The position numbers were made by a program, and so were the translations under genes. A stretch of DNA of 64,000 nt from an uncultured Cohaesibacter sp. (GTDB lineage: Bacteria; Pseudomonadota; Alphaproteobacteria; Rhizobiales; Cohaesibacteraceae). The notes below the pieces were generated by a model that worked only from the letters and a program-made list of their open reading frames with translations, had not been told where the DNA came from and did not search any database. Where the stretch lies: positions 1,441,303-1,505,302 of the forward strand of contig NZ_OY761553.1 of assembly GCF_963664735.1 (NCBI RefSeq), written 5' to 3'. This document shows, piece by piece, positions 10,435-18,139 of the stretch. Numbering within the stretch: the stretch's first letter is position 1; every line of letters starts with the position of its first letter.

Positions 10435-10784
10435 AATCTCTCCCCCTTTGTGTCGGTCCTTGAGAATTGAATCGCTTTGCCGACACTGGCCACACCGCCA
10501 GGTGAATACGGAGAAAACCCGCAGGGACCTCCTTGATGGTTCAGCCTCCCTGCCAAAACCATTGAATGTCCGAATGAGTAATATTGCCAAATCGTGACAA
10601 ATTTACCCCGAAAAAGACAACTCAGTCACAGCGTTTCTTTTTCGCAGCCCCCAAAACCTATACAAAAGGGGTTGATTTCATTGAGATTTTCCTCCGACTC
10701 CTAGCCGAAAGGCCAGTGACTGGAGCGCATTTGAATGGAGATACACAAGTTTGTCAATGAAGAGCTTGATTTTATTAAGTAAAT
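10435..10784. other. Divergent promoter region
   Basis: Intergenic DNA between two divergent regulator genes. The left part is an open extension of the LuxR-type frame with no coding character. Promoters for both genes should lie here, but I could not assign clear -35/-10 boxes. Confidence 0.4.
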
Positions 10785-10833
10785 TTGCGAAAGTTTTTGC
10801 AAATATTTTTTTGCAAATTGCAAATCTTGCAAA
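10785..10833 (+). promoter_or_regulatory. TTGCAAA box cluster, probable autoregulatory operator
   Basis: Four exact TTGCAAA words (10797-10803, 10811-10817, 10818-10824, 10827-10833) and one near copy TTGCGAAA (10785-10792) sit within 50 bases directly before the ScfR-type gene. Regulators of the ScfR/RamB/PccR group are known to bind paired TTTGCAAA motifs, so this is most simply the regulator's own operator. The last box ends 12 bases before the start codon and would overlap the translation start region. Confidence 0.65.
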
Positions 10834-10845
10834 CATCAGGAGCGC

Positions 10846-12288
10846 ATGGTGGCAGAGAAGCTATTTGTTGGCCCTAAAGTGCGAACTCTACGCGAAAGCC
10901 ACGGACTAACGCAGGCAACATTCGCAGAACGCATCGGCATTTCAACATCTTATCTTAATCAGATAGAAAATAACCAAAGGCCACTAACGGCGCCCGTACT
11001 GCTCTCGCTATCTCACCACTTCAATCTTTCCCTCAGCGATTTTGCTTCGGCAGACACCAATAGGGTTCTTGCAGACCTGAAGGAAGCTCTGGCTGAACCA
11101 CTATTTCGAGATACCACTCCCGGCCTTCAGGAACTGAAGATGGCTGCGTCCAACTCACCTTGGCTCACGCAAGCCTTTCTGACGCTCCACCAAGCCCACC
11201 GACGCGCCAATGAACGCCTTATGGTAATGGATGACGCGCTGACTGCACAGTCCTACGAAGGGGCTGATCGCGCCATTTTGCCTTATGAAGAAGTGAGGGA
11301 TTACTTCCATTATCACGACAACTATATTGATGAGTTGGATATGGCTGCCGAAGACCTGGCAAGACGCCACGGCATGCTGGAAGGAAACCGCCTGCCCCAG
11401 CTTCAAACCTATCTGGAAGACCGGCATGGATTGCGTATCCGTATGATGGAGAACCCGGCACATGATCAAACCATGCGCCGCTTTGATGAAGACAATCGCC
11501 TGCTTAGCCTCAATGGCTCACTTGATGCCGCATCCCTGTCTTTTCTGCTCGCCCATCAGATCGCCATTATGGAATATAGCGACCTTATCGCAGCGCGCGT
11601 TCGCAAAGCGAATTTTCGTTCTGGTGCAGCCGAGGCTATTGCCAGCCTTGGTCTTGCAAACTATTTCGCAGGCGCATTGTGCCTGCCTTATCAACGGTTT
11701 CTGGAAGTGGCCAGAGAGACACGCCATGACATTGACAGGATGCGACACCATTTCGGCGCTTCGCAAGAGCAGATTTGCCACCGCCTTTCGTCCATGCAAC
11801 GGCCCGGAGCCCGTGGCGTACCCTTTTATTTCCTGCGTGTTGATCGAGCAGGGAATGTAACAAAGCGGCACTCCGCAACGCGCTTCCAGTTCGCCCGATT
11901 TGGTGGAGCCTGTCCGCTTTGGAACGTTCATGAAGCTTTTGAAGCACCGAACCGGTTTCTGGTACAGGTGGCTGAAATGCCTGATGGGCATCGCTATTTA
12001 TGCGTTGCGAAAAGCATCACAAAACTCGGGTCGGGCTATCATGCTCCAGTACGGCGGTATGCCATCGGACTGGGGTGCGAATTGTCTTATGCAGATGAGG
12101 TTATTTACTCAGACGGACTGAATCTGAAAAGCGATGCCGGAGTTGTTGAAATCGGCGTTTCCTGTCGCATCTGCGAACGTCAGAATTGCCATCAAAGAGC
12201 AGCTCCTCCCGTTGATCGGCGCTTGATCGTTAATCCGCATTTTCGTCAGTTCGTACCATTTGAGTTGGCCAAGAATAGCTGGGACTAA
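10846..12288 (+). CDS. ScfR/RamB-type short-chain fatty acyl-CoA regulator (XRE family)
   Basis: A 480-residue cytoplasmic transcription factor. The N-terminus is an XRE helix-turn-helix (about 8-65; LRESHGLTQATFAERIGIST, YLNQIENNQRPLT). The middle resembles the ImmA/IrrE-like region of this family, but the zinc-protease HExxH is not intact (LSFLLAHQIAIME), so it probably senses rather than cleaves. The C-terminus is the DUF2083-type Cys motif region (GVSCRICERQNCHQRAAPP). Family members (RamB, MccR, PccR) respond to acyl-CoA esters and control propionate, acetate or glyoxylate-type pathways. The start lies behind AGGAG. The target pathway is not in this window unless it includes pepN downstream. 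Confidence 0.85.
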   Translation: MVAEKLFVGPKVRTLRESHGLTQATFAERIGISTSYLNQIENNQRPLTAPVLLSLSHHFNLSLSDFASADTNRVLADLKEALAEPLFRDTTPGLQELKMAASNSPWLTQAFLTLHQAHRRANERLMVMDDALTAQSYEGADRAILPYEEVRDYFHYHDNYIDELDMAAEDLARRHGMLEGNRLPQLQTYLEDRHGLRIRMMENPAHDQTMRRFDEDNRLLSLNGSLDAASLSFLLAHQIAIMEYSDLIAARVRKANFRSGAAEAIASLGLANYFAGALCLPYQRFLEVARETRHDIDRMRHHFGASQEQICHRLSSMQRPGARGVPFYFLRVDRAGNVTKRHSATRFQFARFGGACPLWNVHEAFEAPNRFLVQVAEMPDGHRYLCVAKSITKLGSGYHAPVRRYAIGLGCELSYADEVIYSDGLNLKSDAGVVEIGVSCRICERQNCHQRAAPPVDRRLIVNPHFRQFVPFELAKNSWD

Positions 12289-12609
12289 TTTCACACAAAT
12301 CTCCGCTCTTTTGGACAAATGCGCATTTTTGCTCGTTGAAACGATACAATTTCGTCAATGTTGGCACTACCATATGCACATGTCTCATAGCTGCATTGCA
12401 CGAAAGTTTAATCCACAGTAATCTTGTAAAGTTTGCAAAAGCCCCTTCTCTGCGCCTCATTAAAGCCTATCTAAATCATACTATTAAATTTTCGGTATCG
12501 CACTGGTTGCAATTATGGACTGCACCATGAATCTAACTTGCTTTTGCAATAGGGTCGCAGATAGGCTTTGGCGCAACAGCAATTCTCTTCTCGATTAAGA
12601 AGTTTCGGT
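12289..12609 (+). other. Upstream region of pepN with one TTTGCAAA box
   Basis: About 320 bases without a gene. One TTTGCAAA word lies at 12432-12439, matching the boxes before the ScfR-type gene; a single box may be chance. No terminator hairpin with a T-run was seen behind the regulator gene. Confidence 0.35.
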
Positions 12610-15303
12610 ATGCCTCAAGAAAATAGCGTCGTAAGACTGGAAGACTACACTCCAACGCCCTACTCGATTGATCAGGTGTCTCTCACTGTTCGGCTAGACC
12701 CTCTGGAAACGCTCGTGACATCGACCTTGTCGATTACGCCGCGCCAAGGATGCATCGACGGTACGGCGCTCGCATTGGATGGCGACGACCTCGTTTTTGT
12801 TTCGGCACGACTCGATGGCAAGGAACTTGCGGAAAGTGCCTTTAGTGCATCGGACAAAGCGTTTCTTCTGACAACGCCGCCAAATCAAGCTTTCACTCTG
12901 GAACTCGTAACGAAGTTGGCTCCTCAGAAGAACACGCAGCTGATGGGTCTTTATCGCTCAAATGGTTCATACTGCACCCAGTGTGAGGCTGAAGGCTTTC
13001 GACGGATCACCTATTTCTATGACAGGCCCGACGTGCTTTGCGTTTATGATGTGCGCATTGAAGCTCCCGAAGAGGTCAAGCACCTTCTCGCAAACGGCAA
13101 TCTTGTAGAAAGCGGCAGCATGCCTGCCCCAGAAGGCTATCCGGCGGATCAGGCTTGGCACTATGCCTGCTGGCAGGATCCGTTTCCAAAGCCGTCTTAT
13201 CTATTCGCGCTGGTGGCCGGAGATCTGGCTTTCGCAGAGGATCACTTCACGACACGCTCAGGCCGCGACGTCACGCTGCGCATTTTTGTCGAACATGGCA
13301 AGGAAGATCGCGTAGATCATGCGATGACCTCTCTCAAGCATTCCATGAAGTGGGATGAGGACGTGTTTGATCGGGAATATGATCTCGACATATTCATGAT
13401 CGTGGCCGTTTCCGACTTCAACATGGGAGCGATGGAAAACAAGGGGCTCAACGTCTTCAACGACAAATATGTGCTCGCAAAACCGGAAACGGCAACCGAC
13501 ACAGACTATGCGTTGATTGAAGGGGTTATAGCGCACGAGTATTTCCATAACTGGACAGGCAACAGGATCACCTGTCGCGATTGGTTCCAGCTTTGCCTCA
13601 AAGAAGGGCTGACGGTCTATCGCGATCAGGAATTCTCTTCAGACATGCTTTCCCGTCCCGTAAAGCGCATTTCGGACGTCAAGCAATTACGCGCGCGCCA
13701 GTTCCCTGAAGATAGCGGCCCGCTGGCCCATCAAGTGCGCCCGGAAGTCTATTCAGAGATCAACAACTTCTACACCTCGACGGTTTATGAAAAGGGTGCC
13801 GAAGTTTGCCGAATGCTGGAAACCATCCTCGGCAAAAAAGGCTTTAAAGCCGGGCTCGACCTCTATTTTAAGCGGTTCGACGGTCAAGCCGTGACAATCG
13901 AGGACTTCGTCAAGTCGTTTGAAGACGCCTGCGATATAGATCTCTCGCAATTCTCGCTTTGGTACAAGCAGGCTGGCACACCGAATCTGGTTGCCACCTA
14001 TTCCTACGACGCAGCGCGCCAGCAACTCTCTCTTTCCATTGAACAGTCGTGCCCTCCAACTCCAGGGCAGCCAACCAAGAAGCTCATGCATATTCCTGTC
14101 CGGTTCGGGCTGGTTGGACGCGATGGCAGCGAAGTGGCTTTCGCATCGGTTGTCGATGAACTATCAGGAGAAACCATTGGCGCTTCCGATTGCTCGGTTC
14201 TCGAGATCAGAGAACGTAAGCATAAATTTGTGCTAAACGGCGTTACAAAGGACGCCATTCCATCGCTTCTGCGCGGCTTCTCAGCACCGGTGCACCTGCG
14301 CACTAATCTCACCCATGATGATTATCTGTGCCTGATGGGCCATGACAGCGATCCATTCAATCGGTGGGAAGCAGCGCAGTTCATTCTGATGGATCATCTG
14401 CTCAAGCAAACGCTTGCTATTCAGTCTGGAGCGAAATCTGCCGCTGCCTCGTTGGATGATAAGATTCTACAAGCGCTCAAGGCATGCCTTGAGGACGACG
14501 GATTGGAACATGCCTTCCGTGCACAGCTCTTGCAGCTGCCGATAGAATCCGATGTTGCAAGGGAAATCGGAACCAATGTCGATCCTGATGCGATTCATCA
14601 GGCGAGAGAAGGATTGCGACAAGGATTGTCTGCGGCCTTTGGTGATAGCCTCATTGCTCTCTATCATGATCTCGAAGAAGAGACGGACACATTCAAATCC
14701 GACGCGGCATCCGCTGGACGTAGAGCCTTGCGCAATGGTTTGTTGGATCTGGCTCTTGCTCGCAAAGAGCCTGCGGTTGAAAAACTTGCGCTTGCCCATT
14801 ACCGCAAGGCGAACAATATGACGGATCGGTTTGCGGCTCTCGCCAGCCTGACACGCAATGAAATTCCTTGCGCAGATGCGTTGCTCGAAGAATTCCACAC
14901 TGAATTCACAAATGATGCACTGGTTATCGACAAGTGGCTGTCGCTTCAGGCATCAGCCCCTCAGGATGCTACCCTGCAACGAGTAAAAGACCTGCTCAAG
15001 CATCCTTCATTCTCCATGAGCAACCCAAATCGCGTGCGCTCGCTCATCGGGGCCTTTGCCATGAACAATCAGGTTCAGTTTAATCGCAAGGACGGACAAG
15101 GGTTTAGCCTGGTCGCAGACATCATCATTGAGCTGGACAAGACAAATCCGCAAACTGCGGCTCGTCTGGCGAACAACTTCCGTTCCTGGCGCGCTCTGGA
15201 ATCAGAACGGCAAGCGCTGGCGAAAAAAGAGCTGCAGAGAATCGCGAATAGCGAAAAGCTGTCGAAAGATGTTGCTGATATCGCTAATCGGTGCTTGCAA
15301 TGA
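12610..15303 (+). CDS. pepN: Aminopeptidase N
   Basis: An M1-family zinc aminopeptidase of 897 residues that removes N-terminal amino acids from peptides in the cytoplasm. The substrate-binding GAMEN box is in NMGAMENKGLNVF. The zinc ligands form HEYFH with the third ligand 19 residues on (about His309, Glu310, His313 and Glu332 of LKEGLTVYRDQEF). The length equals the E. coli PepN class (about 870-890). The frame extends 14 codons further to a TTG at 12568. I prefer the ATG at 12610, because MPQENSVVRLEDYTPTPY matches where family members start. It lies downstream of the ScfR-type gene and upstream of the PleC-like kinase, all on the same strand with sizeable gaps. Confidence 0.95.
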   Translation: MPQENSVVRLEDYTPTPYSIDQVSLTVRLDPLETLVTSTLSITPRQGCIDGTALALDGDDLVFVSARLDGKELAESAFSASDKAFLLTTPPNQAFTLELVTKLAPQKNTQLMGLYRSNGSYCTQCEAEGFRRITYFYDRPDVLCVYDVRIEAPEEVKHLLANGNLVESGSMPAPEGYPADQAWHYACWQDPFPKPSYLFALVAGDLAFAEDHFTTRSGRDVTLRIFVEHGKEDRVDHAMTSLKHSMKWDEDVFDREYDLDIFMIVAVSDFNMGAMENKGLNVFNDKYVLAKPETATDTDYALIEGVIAHEYFHNWTGNRITCRDWFQLCLKEGLTVYRDQEFSSDMLSRPVKRISDVKQLRARQFPEDSGPLAHQVRPEVYSEINNFYTSTVYEKGAEVCRMLETILGKKGFKAGLDLYFKRFDGQAVTIEDFVKSFEDACDIDLSQFSLWYKQAGTPNLVATYSYDAARQQLSLSIEQSCPPTPGQPTKKLMHIPVRFGLVGRDGSEVAFASVVDELSGETIGASDCSVLEIRERKHKFVLNGVTKDAIPSLLRGFSAPVHLRTNLTHDDYLCLMGHDSDPFNRWEAAQFILMDHLLKQTLAIQSGAKSAAASLDDKILQALKACLEDDGLEHAFRAQLLQLPIESDVAREIGTNVDPDAIHQAREGLRQGLSAAFGDSLIALYHDLEEETDTFKSDAASAGRRALRNGLLDLALARKEPAVEKLALAHYRKANNMTDRFAALASLTRNEIPCADALLEEFHTEFTNDALVIDKWLSLQASAPQDATLQRVKDLLKHPSFSMSNPNRVRSLIGAFAMNNQVQFNRKDGQGFSLVADIIIELDKTNPQTAARLANNFRSWRALESERQALAKKELQRIANSEKLSKDVADIANRCLQ

Positions 15304-15488
15304 TGAAAAGAGCCTGAGTCTTTAACAGAATCGAGAGGCCGCGATCGAGTTTTTTCCATATTAACGTTTCGTTAACCAAAAAATTCATCGCGGACTCTAG
15401 ACAAATTCTCCAAGGTCGATTCAAATGCTATCGACTTCGGAGATGCGGCAACCTCCGAATTATTGACAAATTAACTAAGGAGGCGGGT

Positions 15489-18080
15489 ATGACGCAGGCG
15501 GACATAGCCAGCGCACCCAAAGGGCAACGATTCCGGATGTTTGGCTTAAATGCCAGCAAACGTGAACCGCATGTCTCTGGCCCAGTGCGCCTCCTTGCCG
15601 ATCCATCCTATATACAGCGCGTCAGAGAAGAGCCTTGGCTGCGCCGTATCATCCCGGTCGTTATTCTCGTCTTCATCAGCATATTCGGCATTTTGCGCGT
15701 CGATGATATCCTTGAGGAGCGAGAAGCAATCGAGAACACCACCAGTCGCCAGCTACAACTCGTTGCGTCACTGGTAACCGAGCGTGTTGCAAATCAACTC
15801 GATGCCTATACGCGCTCCATAGCTGCTCAACCAGATGCGCAAACACTCTCTCCCCTAGCCGGAGCTCCATCGTCAGACGAGGAGAGCCAAGCAGAAACCA
15901 CCTTTCCTTCCGAAACCGATGTGGAATTTGCTGAGGGGAATATCAACGTTACCCCTCAATCAGCCACTCACCCAAACAGGGCGCAGCTTCAGTCGTGGCT
16001 GGTGGATGCTATTCCTGTGCTCGACGGCGCGGCCAACTATCAGATTTATCAAACCGACACCACCGGAATGATCGTCGCTTCTGTTCCCAAGGTTACGAAC
16101 GGTATCCGTAAAACACAGATCGATCTTCTGGGCAGGGCTCAGGTGTTCTCTGCAATCGGAGCAAGCGCTGGCGTCTTTGACGTGACGACCAGCGACAACA
16201 AAGCCGCACTGGCGACGGTTCATCACCTTGGCGGGGGGCGCGGTGCGATAACCGTTCTGGTGCCGACCGATCAACTTTTCCAGCGTTGGCGCCTTGATGT
16301 TGCGCGCAACGTCATCATTTTCGTTTCTATGAGCAGCATCATCTTGCTGATCGTCTATGCCTTTTTCAGTCAGGGTGCGCGCGCGCGCGAAGCTGACAGC
16401 CTGTTTGAAACAACCGTGGACCGCATGGATGCAGCGCTGCGCCATTCACGCTCGGGCCTTTGGGACTGGAACCTTGGCTCAGGCCAGATCTATTGGTCCC
16501 CTTCCATGTTTCAATTGCTGGGCATGCAAAAACGAGACGAACTTCTGAGTTTTGCCAACATCAACAGCCTGATGCACCCTGAAGACGGAAATCTGCACGA
16601 GCATGTGCAGGAGCTCCTTTCATCAGAACGCTCGATGATGGATCGTCGCTTCAGAATGCGCCACACTGATGGCCGCTGGATCTGGATTCAAATTCGCGCA
16701 GAGCTCACGGTCTCTTCAAGAGACAAGTTGCACCTGATGGGTGTGGTCATGGATGTGACGCAGGAAATCGAACAAGCCGAAATTGACAAGATGGCTGAGA
16801 TACGCCTGCGCGACGCCGTCGATACGATTTCTGAAGCATTCGTTCTTTGGGACAAGGACAGCAAATTGGTGCTGTGTAACCAACCCTATCGCTCGCTTTA
16901 CAATCTGCCAGATGACGAAGAGATCATTGGCCTTGGCTACAATGAGATCATGGATAGTGGCCAGCCTCACGTTGTTGAAATCGAGGATGACAGCACCCTT
17001 GAGGACAGCGAACTGCTCTTGGACAAAGTGACCACATCTCCCAAAGCGGCCCGGAGCTACAAGGTTCGTTTGGCCGATGGGCGTTGGCTGCAGATTAGCG
17101 AACGCAGAACGCGCGATGGCGGCTTCGTTTCGGTTGGTACGGATATTTCCAACCTCAAGCTTCAGGAAGAACGCCTGCTCGATAGCGAGCAACAACTGAT
17201 TGCTTCGGTTTCAGATTTGCGCAAATCTCGACAGACTCTTGAGAAACAGGCACAGCAACTTGTTGTTTTAACTGAGCAATATGCCAAAGAAAAAGAAAAC
17301 GCTCAAATTGCCAACAGGGCAAAATCTCAGTTCCTTGCCAACATTTCGCACGAATTGCGCACACCGCTGAACGCGATCATTGGCTTCTCCGAAGTCATGA
17401 AACAGGAAATATTTGGCGAGCATTCCACCAGCAAGTATAAAGACTATTCCGAAGACATCCATGCCAGCGGCTCCTATTTGCTGAGCCTCATCGACGACAT
17501 TCTGAACATGTCGAGACTGGAAGACGGAGAGGTCGACCTTAACCCTGCGGATCTCGATATGGTTACTCTTGTGCGGGAATCCTATGACCATTCGATCAAA
17601 GACATGGCGGCGGAAAGAAATCTGGATGTGAAAGATGAACTGCCAGAATCGCTTCCCGCCTATGCTGATCCTGCCATGATCGATCATGTGATACTCAATC
17701 TGCTTGACAATGCAGTTAAGTTCACTCCTGAAGGTGGGCAGATTGCCATAAGGGGAGAGATCCGGGATGGCTATAGCTATCTAACGATATCTGATACAGG
17801 CGTAGGCATTCCGCAGGACGCGATTGATCGGTTGGGCCATCCATTCGAGCAAGTGCAAAACCAGTTCACCAAAAGCCATAAAGGCTCAGGGCTTGGCCTC
17901 TCTATCGCCCGGACAATTGTCTGCCTGTCAGGTGGTACAATGAAGATACGCTCCCGTATTGGCCAAGGCACCCGCATCACGGTTTGCCTGCCAACCAAAT
18001 TGCGCGGAGTAAATTCCGATAGCGACGCTCTATTCCATTGCAAATACCAGCAGAAGCTAAACTCAGCTTCGACACACTAA
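15489..18080 (+). CDS. pleC: PleC-like PAS-domain sensor histidine kinase
   Basis: An 863-residue membrane kinase. Transmembrane helices lie at about 53-70 and 276-295 and enclose a periplasmic loop. Two PAS domains follow (RHSRSGLWDWNLGSGQIYW; DTISEAFVLWDKDSKLVLCN), then a HisKA domain with phospho-His621 (ANISHELRTPLNAIIGFSEV). The ATPase domain has NLLDNAVKFTPEGG, DTGVGIP and GSGLGLSIA. The HisKA sequence and IHASGSYLLSLIDDILNMSR belong to the PleC/DivJ/PdhS group that acts on DivK and PleD in alphaproteobacterial cell-cycle control. Its place beside glnE matches the position of pleC in rhizobia as I recall it. Orthology needs a tree. AAGGAGGCGGGT precedes the ATG. Confidence 0.82.
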   Translation: MTQADIASAPKGQRFRMFGLNASKREPHVSGPVRLLADPSYIQRVREEPWLRRIIPVVILVFISIFGILRVDDILEEREAIENTTSRQLQLVASLVTERVANQLDAYTRSIAAQPDAQTLSPLAGAPSSDEESQAETTFPSETDVEFAEGNINVTPQSATHPNRAQLQSWLVDAIPVLDGAANYQIYQTDTTGMIVASVPKVTNGIRKTQIDLLGRAQVFSAIGASAGVFDVTTSDNKAALATVHHLGGGRGAITVLVPTDQLFQRWRLDVARNVIIFVSMSSIILLIVYAFFSQGARAREADSLFETTVDRMDAALRHSRSGLWDWNLGSGQIYWSPSMFQLLGMQKRDELLSFANINSLMHPEDGNLHEHVQELLSSERSMMDRRFRMRHTDGRWIWIQIRAELTVSSRDKLHLMGVVMDVTQEIEQAEIDKMAEIRLRDAVDTISEAFVLWDKDSKLVLCNQPYRSLYNLPDDEEIIGLGYNEIMDSGQPHVVEIEDDSTLEDSELLLDKVTTSPKAARSYKVRLADGRWLQISERRTRDGGFVSVGTDISNLKLQEERLLDSEQQLIASVSDLRKSRQTLEKQAQQLVVLTEQYAKEKENAQIANRAKSQFLANISHELRTPLNAIIGFSEVMKQEIFGEHSTSKYKDYSEDIHASGSYLLSLIDDILNMSRLEDGEVDLNPADLDMVTLVRESYDHSIKDMAAERNLDVKDELPESLPAYADPAMIDHVILNLLDNAVKFTPEGGQIAIRGEIRDGYSYLTISDTGVGIPQDAIDRLGHPFEQVQNQFTKSHKGSGLGLSIARTIVCLSGGTMKIRSRIGQGTRITVCLPTKLRGVNSDSDALFHCKYQQKLNSASTH

Positions 18081-18116
18081 GCATCACATCAGAACTCATT
18101 CAGCCACTTTTTGTCC

Positions 18117-18135
18117 GCATGGCTTGAAGCCATGC
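18117..18135. terminator. Stem-loop between convergent genes
   Basis: GCATGGCTT and AAGCCATGC form a 9-bp inverted repeat around one base, in the 59-base gap between the convergent pleC and glnE genes. There is no T-run on either side, so it is a possible transcript end or stabiliser rather than a clear intrinsic terminator. Confidence 0.4.
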
Positions 18136-18139
18136 GCTG

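Noticed and set aside
15304-15488. Terminator behind pepN
   Set aside because: A T-run exists near 15350, but no stable stem precedes it.
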